Part shown: positions 56,719 through 64,000 of the stretch, piece after piece
Layout: each line of letters begins with the position of its first letter
Numbering within the stretch: position 1 is the stretch's first letter
Source: Propionibacteriaceae bacterium UBA6122
GTDB lineage: Bacteria; Actinomycetota; Actinomycetes; Propionibacteriales; Propionibacteriaceae
NCBI GenBank assembly: GCA_002428365.1
Contig: DIVW01000011.1
Span: 8,543 to 72,542, forward strand
Length of the DNA: 64,000 nucleotides
Reading direction: 5' to 3'
Translations under genes and position numbers: made by a program
The notes under the pieces: model-generated
Seen by the model: the letters and a program-made list of their open reading frames with translations, nothing else
Databases searched by the model: none
Told to the model about the DNA's origin: nothing

Positions 56719-57471
56719 TCAGTAACGTCGGGCGACTTCGACGGCCTGCTCGCCGTAGCTGGACCCGAACAACACGGCGTGCACCAGCAGCGGGTGCAGC
56801 TGGTGCAGCCCGATCAGCTCACGCCAGTGGGGCGGCAGGAGGGGGCTGTGTTCGGCGTAGGCGTCGTAGACCTGAGACAGGTACGGCAGACCGAACAGCG
56901 CCAGCATCGCCAGGTCGGTGACCCGATGCCCGCCATGAGCGGCCGGGTCGATCAGGGTGGCTGAGGTGGCAGTGAACAACACGTTGCCGGCCCACAGGTC
57001 GCCATGGACGCGGGCCGGGGGAGCTGGATCATCAAACTCGCCAGCCCTCAGGCGCTCGGCCAGGGTCTCAATGAGCCGCAGCCCTGCCGAGTTCAGGGCG
57101 CCGACGCGATGGGCGCCGCGAGCGTAGGGGAGCACCCGCTCGGCAGCGTAGAACTCGCCCCAGGACCGGTGGGGACGCAGTGACAGCGGTGCGCTCCCGA
57201 TGAAGCCGTCACCAGCCCAGCCGTCCGGGCCAATACCGAAGGCTGCGGCGCCGGCGTCGTGAGTGTGAGCGAGCTGTTGACCGAACGCTCGGGCCGCAAC
57301 TGCGCTCGGCGCCGCGGTGGCGACCCTGCCCAGGGTGATCGACTCCTCAGTGACGTCCAGCACTTCGGCTACTGGTGCGCCACCGGGAACGCTCAGCCAG
57401 GCCAATCCGGCGGCCTCGACGGCGAAGAAGCCGGGTGGAGCACCCGGACGTCGCTTGGTGAAGTCGGTCAT
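56719..57471 (-). CDS. Fructosamine kinase family protein
   Basis: A 250-residue kinase of the fructosamine-3-kinase branch of the APH fold. The catalytic loop is RVHGDLWAGNVLFT, and the metal site LIDPAAHGGHRVTDLAMLALFG; both are diagnostic for this branch. It should phosphorylate sugars bound to amino groups (deglycation) or small ribulosamines. The family usually has about 290 residues, so the N-terminal ATP-binding lobe is short. The start overlaps the stop of the upstream ASCH gene as ATGA, so they form one operon. Confidence 0.9.
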   Translation of the reverse strand: MTDFTKRRPGAPPGFFAVEAAGLAWLSVPGGAPVAEVLDVTEESITLGRVATAAPSAVAARAFGQQLAHTHDAGAAAFGIGPDGWAGDGFIGSAPLSLRPHRSWGEFYAAERVLPYARGAHRVGALNSAGLRLIETLAERLRAGEFDDPAPPARVHGDLWAGNVLFTATSATLIDPAAHGGHRVTDLAMLALFGLPYLSQVYDAYAEHSPLLPPHWRELIGLHQLHPLLVHAVLFGSSYGEQAVEVARRY

Positions 57472-57878
57472 GGCACCAGGAGGCGGAACCGCTCCAGCAC
57501 CACCAAGGTGTTGTCATTCACGGCGACTTCGCCGCGTTCAGCGTGCGCTTCGGGGGAGTTCCACGTCTGCTGGTGAGCTTTTCGCCACGCCGCAATCTCG
57601 GTGAAACCTTCGCCCTCGCCGATGACATGGGCCAGGTCAACATCGGCCAGGCGAACCGTTCTGACTTCGAGGGTTTCCACCACACCCACCGGCTGGGCGG
57701 CGGAATCGATCAGTTGATAACGCCCTCCCGGCGCCGGGAGTTGGTCGCCAGTGAGTTCGTATTCGGCCAGCAGCGAGGTGGTGGAGGTCTTGGCGCCAGT
57801 GAGGATCGCGGCGATCAGCCGGTCACGCAGCGGCCCGGGGTAGCCGAACTCGGCCACCGGCAGGTCATCATGCGACAT
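57468..57878 (-). CDS. ASCH domain protein
   Basis: A 136-residue protein with the ASCH fold: LRDRLIAAILTGAKTSTTSLL is the characteristic GxKT/T segment, then GGRYQLIDSAAQPVGVVETLEVRTV and a C-terminal WNSPEAHAERGEV. ASCH domains are PUA-like and are proposed to bind RNA; some members are ribonucleases or N4-acetylcytidine amidohydrolases. The function here is open. It has a leaderless promoter (TAGCGT) and is coupled to the fructosamine kinase gene. Confidence 0.9.
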   Translation of the reverse strand: MSHDDLPVAEFGYPGPLRDRLIAAILTGAKTSTTSLLAEYELTGDQLPAPGGRYQLIDSAAQPVGVVETLEVRTVRLADVDLAHVIGEGEGFTEIAAWRKAHQQTWNSPEAHAERGEVAVNDNTLVVLERFRLLVP

Positions 57879-57884
57879 GGTTCG

Positions 57885-57890
57885 ACGCTA
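57885..57890 (-). promoter_or_regulatory. Leaderless-type -10 box of the ASCH gene
   Basis: TAGCGT on the minus strand, 6 nt before the ATG at 57878. Confidence 0.5.
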
Positions 57891-57984
57891 GCAGGGGCAC
57901 TCGGCCATTACCGAACAGCAGAAGCTATCCACAGATTCGGTGAGGGGACGCTCGCAGCCGCTCTTCAGGTCTCAGAGTTGGACC

Positions 57985-58944
57985 GTGCGAACTTCCCGTC
58001 CCTGGGTCTTACCCACCGAGCCACGGTCCCGCAGCGAACTACTTGCCAGTGGCGTCAGTGATGCCATGATTCGCAGCCAGCTTGCGAACGGCCGGCTAGT
58101 CAGGGTCGCTCAGGGGGTGTTCCTGGCCGCAGCGTCCTGGCCGGTGGAGCCCTCGGCGCAGTTCGTGGTGCGGGCCCACGCTGAGCAGGCGCGTCATCCG
58201 GAATCAGTGATCAGCCATGCCAGTGCCGCCGCGATCTGGGAGTTACCTCGGCCTGGTTTCGGGAGCTGGCACGATGATCGAGTCAGCTTGACCTTGGCGA
58301 GCGGATCGCGTCCGCATCGCCCGGGAGCCGTACACCATCTAGGCGCGCTGCCAGCCGCACAAGTGGGCCGCGACCCAGCTGGCTACCAGGTGACAACTCC
58401 GGCTCGTACTGCAGTCGACTTGGCAGTGGGGCTCCAGCTGCCGCAAGCGCTTGTTCTATTAGATGCGGCTGCCCGGCTGGCCTGTAGTGGTTTTGTGAGC
58501 CAACCTCGGCGGAGAGATTTCAACAACCCTGCGTTGGTGAAAGCTGCCCGGGAATTGCTCCTGGACGCGGCCGAAGCAGTCCGGCGCCCGAGTCTCGGAC
58601 CAGCCATCAGCCTGGCTGAACCGGGCCGGGAGTCACCGATTGAGTCGCTGTCGGCTGGCCACTTTGAGCTGGCTGGGCTCCCTCGTCCGCTTTTCCAGGA
58701 GCCAGTTCGGACCCGGCTCGGCGTGTTTTACCCCGATTGCTTGTGGCCCGACCAGCGCCTCATCGGGGAGGCTGATGGCGCCGAGAAATACAAAACCCCA
58801 GCTGCGAGCGTCGCGGAAAAGGAGCGCGAGCAGGCTCTGCGCGACCAGGAGTGGCGCTTCGTGCGTTGGCTGGGCAAAGAGATCATGACCTGCCCTCAGG
58901 TGGTGGTGGACCGAGTGTCCCGGAAGCTTGCTGTTCGTTTTTAG
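57985..58944 (+). CDS. AbiEi-like N-terminus with a DUF559/Vsr-like C-terminus
   Basis: A 319-residue protein. Residues 12-45 (RSRSELLASGVSDAMIRSQLANGRLVRVAQGVFLA) are the winged-helix head typical of AbiEi-family antitoxin proteins. The C-terminal part (GVFYPDCLWPDQRLIGEADGAEKYK...REQALRDQEWRFVRW) resembles DUF559/Vsr-type nuclease folds, with D, E and K residues in the right order. No AbiEii toxin gene is next to it; such lone proteins are common in actinobacteria and of unknown role. The start is uncertain: GTG at 57985 or at 57940. Confidence 0.78.
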   Translation: MRTSRPWVLPTEPRSRSELLASGVSDAMIRSQLANGRLVRVAQGVFLAAASWPVEPSAQFVVRAHAEQARHPESVISHASAAAIWELPRPGFGSWHDDRVSLTLASGSRPHRPGAVHHLGALPAAQVGRDPAGYQVTTPARTAVDLAVGLQLPQALVLLDAAARLACSGFVSQPRRRDFNNPALVKAARELLLDAAEAVRRPSLGPAISLAEPGRESPIESLSAGHFELAGLPRPLFQEPVRTRLGVFYPDCLWPDQRLIGEADGAEKYKTPAASVAEKEREQALRDQEWRFVRWLGKEIMTCPQVVVDRVSRKLAVRF

Positions 58945-58978
58945 TGCTTGGGGCCCGGCGCGCCCTCAGCGTGATTGA

Positions 58979-59096
58979 CGCGTGTTCGAAAGTTGTTGCT
59001 TGGACCGGCTAGAGAGGCACCTCAAGCAACGAAAAACGCACACTCGGCCGAGCCGCCCATCGCGGCCTACCGGATAGCGACGAATTTCGCACGCGT
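58979..59096. repeat. Nested inverted repeats between convergent genes
   Basis: Outer arms ACGCGTGTTCGAAA (58979-58992) and TTTCGCACGCGT (59085-59096) pair with a 2-nt bulge. An inner pair GTTGCTTG (58995-59002) and CAAGCAAC (59023-59030) is perfect. It may end transcription from both sides. Confidence 0.5.
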
Positions 59097-59098
59097 TG

Positions 59099-59995
59099 TC
59101 AGACGGACGGTTCCCGGGCGCTCAGCAGGCCGGTGAAACCCAAGGCGGCGGCGGTGGCAGCCAGGCTCAGCGTGGGGGAGACCAGCGGCTGCTGGGCGAG
59201 GTTGAAGAAGACGCTGGCTACCGGCCGCAGAGCGGCTGGGACGGCGGCCTCAGCCAGCTGCACCAGTGGGGTCCACCCTGAGGCGAAGGCGACTGTGAAT
59301 AGGCCAACGGCCGCCCCGGTCACGATCAGCGCCCGACGTTTGTTCGGCCACAGCACTACGGCCCCGACTCCGCAGAGCAGCGCTAACCAGGGCAACCAGC
59401 TGGCGGCCAACTCCAGACTGCGGTAGGCGCTGCGCGCCTGGGCAACCAGCTGTGGGTCCAGCTCGACCAACGGCACTGTCGCAGTGATGGTGGGCAGGCG
59501 ATCGGCAAAGGGCACCTGGGCGGCGATCAGCCGCTGCTTGGCGGCCTCAGCGAACGGCTGCAGCTGCAGCTGCAGCGCGCCATCGGTATAGGCCACCGCG
59601 CCCGGCTCGGCGGCCAGTAGTTGGCGCAGTTGGGTGTGCGAGGTGCGCAGCGTCTGTTCCCAGATGCCAGCAAAGGCGTCTGAGGCGACCACCGAAGAGA
59701 CGGTATCGGCCACCACTTGCTGGGCGAAGCTGTTCTCGCCCAGGCTCCCTAGCCGGGCAGTGACGGCGGATGTCACCTTGCCGCTCACCAAAGATTGGAC
59801 TTCTGGGGTGCGCGCCAGGCCGGAGTAACTGGCCACGAAACGGTCGGTGTCACTGAGCTGCGTCCAGGTCCAACCGGCGGCTAGCGAGAGCGGGCCCAAC
59901 AACCCAGCCAGCACCGCCAGAGTCGCAGCGACCACACCCCGGGCGCGAACCCCAGCGCTCAGTTCGGCTCGACCTCTTCGGCCAGTTCCAACCAT
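59099..59995 (-). CDS. Four-helix membrane protein of unknown function
   Basis: A 298-residue protein. One N-terminal helix (about 20-42) is followed by an outer domain of about 145 residues (WTQLSDTDRFVASYSGLARTPEVQSLVSGKVTSAV) and then three helices (about 190-212, 218-238, 265-290). The DTDRFV...L...P.VQ..V pattern occurs in uncharacterised actinobacterial integral membrane proteins. The start at 59995 overlaps the end of the ABC-F gene by 37 bp; a GTG at 59935 would avoid the overlap but cut into the first helix region. Confidence 0.8.
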   Translation of the reverse strand: MVGTGRRGRAELSAGVRARGVVAATLAVLAGLLGPLSLAAGWTWTQLSDTDRFVASYSGLARTPEVQSLVSGKVTSAVTARLGSLGENSFAQQVVADTVSSVVASDAFAGIWEQTLRTSHTQLRQLLAAEPGAVAYTDGALQLQLQPFAEAAKQRLIAAQVPFADRLPTITATVPLVELDPQLVAQARSAYRSLELAASWLPWLALLCGVGAVVLWPNKRRALIVTGAAVGLFTVAFASGWTPLVQLAEAAVPAALRPVASVFFNLAQQPLVSPTLSLAATAAALGFTGLLSAREPSV

Positions 59996-61755
59996 TGCGC
60001 CTCCAGCTCATCGCGACGGGCCTGGGCCTGGTTCAGCTCAGCGCCCAGTGACACCAGTTTGGCGTAATCGGCGGCGTGATCGTTTAGCAAACCGTGCAGC
60101 CGGGTGATCTGGGTCTCGATCTTGGCCAGCTGGGTCTCGACCCGGGCCAGGTCCTTACGGGACTGCCGCTGCTTGGCGGCATCGGAGGCGCCTGCCTTCG
60201 CCCCTTCGGCAGGTGCAGGAGTCTTAGTGGTCTTCGCGGCGCGGCGCCGTTCGAGGTACTCCTCAACCCCGCCGGGCAGCAGCACGCAGCTGCCATCCCC
60301 GAGCAACGCGTAGGAGACATCACAGGTGCGCTCCAGGAACCACCTGTCGTGCGAGACCACGATCAGCGTGCCCGGCCAGGTGTCGAGATAGTCCTCAATC
60401 ACGGTCAGGGTGTCGATGTCCAGGTCGTTGGTCGGCTCGTCCAGCAGCAGCACATTTGGCTCATTCAGCAGCAGCCGCAGGAACTGCAGCCGCCGCCGCT
60501 CACCGCCAGAAAGCTCGCCGATTCGGGTAACCAGCCGCTCGCCGCGAAAGCCAAAGTCCTCCAGCAGATTGGACGTCGAAGACTCCACCCCGGTGGCCAA
60601 CGTCACCTGGCGTTGCAGTCGCTGCACCGACTCCAGGACGCGCTCAGACTCGTCCAGTGGTTCCTGAGCCTGTCGAAGGGCGACAACAGTCTGCGAAAGG
60701 TGGCCTAGTCGCAGCGTTTTACCCTGCTTCACCTTGCCCGACTGCGGCTGCGCCTCACCGGAGAGCAGCCGCAGCAAGGTGGTCTTGCCAGCGCCATTCA
60801 CCCCGATGATGCCGATGCGATCACCCGGGCCGATCGACCAGTCCAGGTGGTCGAGCAGAGTGCGCTCATCGACGGCGTAGCTCACCTGATGTAGGTCGAA
60901 GACGTCCTTACCCAGCCGACTGACGGCAAACTCGCGCAGCTTCACTGAGTCCCGGGCCTCCGGGACGTCGCTGATCAGCGCGTTGGCCGCGTCGATGCGG
61001 AACTTTGGTTTGGACGTGCGCGCTGGCGGGCCACGACGCAGCCAGGCGAGCTCCTTGCGCAGCAGGTTCTGGCGCCGTGACTCGTTGGCGACAGCCTGAC
61101 GGGTGCGCTCAGCTCGGGCCAGCACGTACGCCGCGTAGCCACCGTCGTAGGCGTCCACTGCGGCATCATGAACTTCCCAGACCCGGTTGCAGACCGCGTC
61201 GAGGAACCAGCGATCATGGCTAACCACCAGCATCGCGGTGCCGCCGGATTGCAGGTGATTGAGGTGGCCGGCCAGCCAGGCGACCGCCTCCACGTCCAAG
61301 TGGTTGGTGGGCTCATCCAGCACCAGCAGGTCGTGGCCAGCCAGCAGCACGGTGGCCAGTCCGACCCGGCGCCGCTCGCCACCGGAGAGCTCACTGACCG
61401 GCTTGGCTAGATCGATACCGCCCAATAGCTGGTGCACCACCGAGCGGGACGCAGAGTCTGCGGCCCAGACATGATCGGCCTGACCGCCAATCACCGTGTC
61501 GCGGACGGTTGCGCCAACGGCAAAGCTCTCCTCCTGGCCGAGGTGGCCAATGGAGGCCGAGGAGTTGCGGACGATCTGGCCCGAGTCTGGCTCAAAGCTG
61601 CCGACCAACAGCCGCAACAGCGTGGTCTTACCGTCGCCATTGCGGCCGACGACGCCGACGACGTCGCCATCGGACAGCCCACAGCTGACTTCGTCCAGCA
61701 GGATTCGGGTGCCGAAGGCGAGCGAGACGCGCTCGGCGTTAACGATGTTGGCCAA
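59959..61755 (-). CDS. ABC-F family ATPase (Uup/EttA-like)
   Basis: A 598-residue soluble protein with two ABC domains and no membrane part. Walker A motifs are GRNGDGKTTL and GVNGAGKTTL, the signature LSGGERRR occurs twice, and Walker B LLVLDEPTNHLD and VLLLDEPTNDLD. The C-terminal coiled coil (about 525-595) is as in Uup. ABC-F proteins act on ribosomes or nucleic acids; some give antibiotic resistance, which cannot be decided here. A short repeat copy adds LRQAQEPLD after the second Q-loop. TTG start. Probable operon with DUF4191 and lipA upstream. Confidence 0.93.
   Translation of the reverse strand: MANIVNAERVSLAFGTRILLDEVSCGLSDGDVVGVVGRNGDGKTTLLRLLVGSFEPDSGQIVRNSSASIGHLGQEESFAVGATVRDTVIGGQADHVWAADSASRSVVHQLLGGIDLAKPVSELSGGERRRVGLATVLLAGHDLLVLDEPTNHLDVEAVAWLAGHLNHLQSGGTAMLVVSHDRWFLDAVCNRVWEVHDAAVDAYDGGYAAYVLARAERTRQAVANESRRQNLLRKELAWLRRGPPARTSKPKFRIDAANALISDVPEARDSVKLREFAVSRLGKDVFDLHQVSYAVDERTLLDHLDWSIGPGDRIGIIGVNGAGKTTLLRLLSGEAQPQSGKVKQGKTLRLGHLSQTVVALRQAQEPLDESERVLESVQRLQRQVTLATGVESSTSNLLEDFGFRGERLVTRIGELSGGERRRLQFLRLLLNEPNVLLLDEPTNDLDIDTLTVIEDYLDTWPGTLIVVSHDRWFLERTCDVSYALLGDGSCVLLPGGVEEYLERRRAAKTTKTPAPAEGAKAGASDAAKQRQSRKDLARVETQLAKIETQITRLHGLLNDHAADYAKLVSLGAELNQAQARRDELEAQWLELAEEVEPN
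60663..60680 (-). repeat. Dispersed short repeat, copy 5 (in ABC-F gene)
   Basis: CCTGAGCCTGTCGAAGGG on the plus strand; in the gene it reads as LRQAQE, as in copies 1 and 2. Confidence 0.7.
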
Positions 61756-61773
61756 GAGGAGGTTCTACCCGGC

Positions 61774-62535
61774 TCAGCGGCCGCGCATCGCCCGAGCGGC
61801 GCCCTTCATATTCGGCAGCGGGCCGCGCGGGATCGGCACCTTCGGGCGAACCGCGTCCAGCGCGCGCAGCCGGGCCTTTACGTCGCTGATCTGGGCGGCA
61901 GCCAGCTTCTTTGGCTGCTTGGTCAGGTGCTTGGCCAGTCCGGCCAGTGGCACCTGGCCCTCGCCGTCGCCCATCATCACGGTGGTCACCGGGACGCCGT
62001 AGGCGACCTGCTCATGCTTCTTTACTTCGGCAGCAACCAGGGCCTTGACCCGGCCTGGCTGGCCTTCGGCGACCAGGATGATCCCGGGCGGGCCGATCAC
62101 GCGGTGCACCACGTCGAGCTGCCGGGTGGCGGTGATGGCCGGGGTGTATTCCCACTTCTTCTTGTCGAGCATGCTCAGTGCTACCTCGGCCGAACCGGGC
62201 TGGCCGGCGTAGCGGAGGAAGGTGGCCTTCTTGGCGCGATCAAGCAGGATCCACAGGTCGGCGGTGATGCCGGCCGTGACGCCCAGCATCAGCCACATCC
62301 ACCAGGGCTGGGCCCAGAAACCGACCAGGGTCAGCAGCACCACGCTGCCGACGAACCCCGCGATCAGCAGCAGGTTCAGCTGCTTATCAACTTCGGCGGT
62401 GACCTTGTAGGTCTGCCAAAGCTGGCGGTACCAGGGCCAATCCCTGGGGTCGTTGGAGTTCTTCTTCGCCAGCTTGATCGCCTTGACTTCGGCTTTCTGC
62501 TTGGCGGCCAGTTCTTTGGCCTTCTCGCTCGCCAT
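61774..62535 (-). CDS. DUF4191 family membrane protein
   Basis: A 253-residue protein with a Lys/Ala-rich head (ASEKAKELAAKQKAEVKAIKLAKK), two adjacent membrane helices (about 58-100), and a soluble C-terminal domain (YAGQPGSAEVALSMLDKKKWEYTPAITATRQLDVVHRVIGPPGIILVAEG). DUF4191 regularly sits beside lipA in actinobacteria; its function is unknown. The start is adjacent to the lipA stop with no gap, so the two are cotranscribed. Confidence 0.93.
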   Translation of the reverse strand: MASEKAKELAAKQKAEVKAIKLAKKNSNDPRDWPWYRQLWQTYKVTAEVDKQLNLLLIAGFVGSVVLLTLVGFWAQPWWMWLMLGVTAGITADLWILLDRAKKATFLRYAGQPGSAEVALSMLDKKKWEYTPAITATRQLDVVHRVIGPPGIILVAEGQPGRVKALVAAEVKKHEQVAYGVPVTTVMMGDGEGQVPLAGLAKHLTKQPKKLAAAQISDVKARLRALDAVRPKVPIPRGPLPNMKGAARAMRGR

Positions 62536-63492
62536 CTATGCACTCCCCATTTGGACGGCCTCGCCGTCGTTACTCGCCCGTGCCGCTATCGCTTGGCGGT
62601 ACAACCGTCCCGCCCGATAGGACGACCGCACCAATGGTCCACTAAGCACGCCGAGGAAGCCTATCGCGGATGCCTCGGCACTGAGATCATCGAATTCGGC
62701 TGGAGTCACCCAGCGATCAATCGGGTGGTGGCGCAGGCTGGGCCGGAGGTACTGGGTGATGGTGACCAGTTCGGTGCCGGCCTGATGCAGGTCGTGCAGC
62801 GCCTGGCTGATCTCGGCCGACGTCTCGCCCATGCCCAGAATCAGGTTGGACTTGGTCACCAGACCGCGCTCGCGGGCCATGGTGAGCACGCCGAGTGAGC
62901 GGCTGTAGTCGAATCCGGGACGGATCTGGCGGAAGATTCGTGGCACGGTTTCCACGTTGTGGGCGAACACTTCCGGAGCGGCATCGAATATCTGGGCGAG
63001 CAACTCGGCGCGTCCGGAGAAGTCGGGGGCCAGCATCTCCACGCCAACGCCGGGGTTTCGGGCATGGATGGCCCGGATTGTCTCGGCATAGAGCCAGGCA
63101 CCCTCATCGGCCAGGTCGTCGCGGCAAACCCCGGTAACGGTGGCATAGCGCAAGCCCATGGTGGCCACTGATTCGGCGACCTTAGCTGGCTCGGTGCGGT
63201 CATAGGCGGTCGGCTTGCCCGACTCGATCTGGCAGAAGTCACAGCGACGGGTGCAGGCGTCCCCGCCGATCAGGAAGGTCGCTTCGCGGTCGGCCCAACA
63301 CTCGAAGATGTTGGGGCACCCAGCCTCCTGGCAGACCGTGTGCAGCCCTTCGTCCTTCACCAGCTTCTGCAACTCGGTGTAGTCCGGCCCGATCTTGGCG
63401 GTGGTCTTGATCCAGGCAGGCTTGCGCTCGATCGGAGTCGCAGCATTGCGGGCCTCGATGCGAAGCAGCTTGCGGGGCTGGGTTTCAGTCAC
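62536..63492 (-). CDS. lipA: Lipoyl synthase
   Basis: Radical-SAM enzyme that inserts two sulfur atoms into octanoyl-protein to form lipoyl groups. The 318 residues carry the auxiliary cluster Cys (C54, C59, C65 in VCQEAGCPNIFEC), the radical-SAM triad (C80, C84, C87 in CTRRCDFC), and a C-terminal SSY (VRSSYRAG). The GTG at 63492 is chosen because TACCAT stands 6 nt before it and the protein starts normally there; the frame to 63597 is longer than the family needs. lipB is not in the window. Confidence 0.96.
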   Translation of the reverse strand: MTETQPRKLLRIEARNAATPIERKPAWIKTTAKIGPDYTELQKLVKDEGLHTVCQEAGCPNIFECWADREATFLIGGDACTRRCDFCQIESGKPTAYDRTEPAKVAESVATMGLRYATVTGVCRDDLADEGAWLYAETIRAIHARNPGVGVEMLAPDFSGRAELLAQIFDAAPEVFAHNVETVPRIFRQIRPGFDYSRSLGVLTMARERGLVTKSNLILGMGETSAEISQALHDLHQAGTELVTITQYLRPSLRHHPIDRWVTPAEFDDLSAEASAIGFLGVLSGPLVRSSYRAGRLYRQAIAARASNDGEAVQMGSA

Positions 63493-63498
63493 CGGCCA

Positions 63499-63504
63499 AT
63501 GGTA
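63499..63504 (-). promoter_or_regulatory. Leaderless-type -10 box of lipA
   Basis: TACCAT on the minus strand, 6 nt before the GTG at 63492. Confidence 0.45.
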
Positions 63505-63641
63505 ACTGGCCCAACCGGGGGGCTCAGCGCCAGCTGAGGTTCCCGGCGAGCATTGCCTAGCGATTTGAGCGGTCCCGGCTCGGCCGGGCTGGTCCACGGC
63601 TAGGGTCGGAAGGTGGGTCCCTCTGCTCTTTAGGGAGAATC

Positions 63642-64000
63642 ATGAACTCGAACATCAGCTTGGCCGTCGTGGTGGCGGTGCTCGCCTCCATCGCCTTCGC
63701 GGCCTCCTCGGTGGTGCAGCATCGCGCTGTGGCCGGGGAGTCCTCGGCCAAGACCGGCGCGAAACTGGGCGGACGCGAGCTGCTCGCGGTGATGAAGAAT
63801 CCAGTCTGGCTAGGGGGACTGCTGCTGCTCGGGTTGAGCGCCGTCGGCCAGGTGGTGGCTCTTCAGCTGGCGCCGGTCACGGTGGTGCAGCCGATCGGCG
63901 TGCTGGCGGTGCCCTGGACGATCCTGCTGGCCGCTCGGGTGCATCGCCAGCAGATCACCCGCGGCATGTGGGGTGGCGCGGCCCTGGCGGTGATCGGCAC
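63642..64000 (+). CDS. DMT (EamA-like) transporter, 3' end outside the window
   Basis: The first 119 residues of an integral membrane protein: an N-terminal helix (ISLAVVVAVLASIAFAASSVVQ), then WLGGLLLLGLSAVGQVVALQLAPVTVVQPIGVLAVPWTILLAA, the pattern of DMT-superfamily carriers of the EamA or NIPA-like type. The ribosome-binding site AGGGAG lies 6 nt before the ATG at 63642. The frame is open to the window edge; the remaining helices are not visible, so the subfamily and substrate are unknown. It is divergent from lipA. Confidence 0.85.
   Translation, partial: MNSNISLAVVVAVLASIAFAASSVVQHRAVAGESSAKTGAKLGGRELLAVMKNPVWLGGLLLLGLSAVGQVVALQLAPVTVVQPIGVLAVPWTILLAARVHRQQITRGMWGGAALAVIG

Noticed and set aside
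57940..58944. Complete AbiE toxin-antitoxin pair
   Set aside because: Only the AbiEi-like head is present, fused to a nuclease-like tail; no AbiEii nucleotidyltransferase gene is adjacent.
1..64000. tRNA, rRNA, prophage or insertion sequence
   Set aside because: No cloverleaf, rRNA-like stretch, integrase, transposase or phage structural gene was recognised in any gap or frame; a covariance-model scan was not possible here.

Overview
The window is GC-rich, densely coded DNA from a high-GC Gram-positive bacterium (Actinomycetota). A placement near Propionibacteriales is likely but not proven. The signs are actinobacterial families (DUF3073, DUF4191 next to lipA, a Dcd of the bifunctional type, a RecQ-like helicase with a phosphoribosyltransferase-like tail, a DUF222/13E12 HNH protein), many GTG/TTG starts, and TAnnnT boxes placed 6-7 nt before start codons, as in leaderless actinobacterial transcripts. 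No rRNA, tRNA, CRISPR array, insertion sequence or prophage was recognised.

Layout. 1-3.1 kb: 3' part of clpB, a methyltransferase and a vapBC pair. 3.2-11.1 kb: spermidine-synthase-like protein, pyrE, lemA, dedA, a SpoU rRNA/tRNA methyltransferase, the recQ-like helicase, a small membrane protein and class II fructose-bisphosphate aldolase. 11.2-16.8 kb: an alpha-helical protein coupled to an M16-like peptidase, then a 966-residue kinase/LytM-like/aminotransferase fusion. 16.9-22.4 kb: purA, dcd, purD-purB and a TSUP transporter. 22.5-30.7 kb: an accessory block of two secreted proteins and two paralogous histidine kinase/response regulator pairs arranged tail to tail. 30.7-36.8 kb: purC, a small membrane protein, a lipoprotein phosphoesterase and a one-chain purL. 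36.9-43.4 kb: a DUF222-HNH gene with a probable SOS box on its start codon, a BadF-type kinase, and an aldehyde dehydrogenase/SDR/pabB-pabC operon. 43.7-52.9 kb: one giant secreted protein (3061 aa) with six leucine-rich modules and sixteen Ig-like repeats. 53-56.7 kb: a DUF4870 protein, purF-purM and DUF3073. 56.7-64 kb: fructosamine kinase, ASCH protein, AbiEi-like protein, a membrane protein, an ABC-F ATPase, DUF4191, lipA and the start of a DMT transporter.

How it works together. Eight purine genes (purA, D, B, C, L, F, M plus the linked nucleotide gene dcd) and pyrE form a loose nucleotide-synthesis neighbourhood. Two accessory regions coding for cell-surface proteins split it. The most unusual content is the duplicated two-component/secreted-protein block, the giant LRR-Ig protein with its repeat-rich upstream region, and several classes of short dispersed repeats, some lying inside coding sequence.
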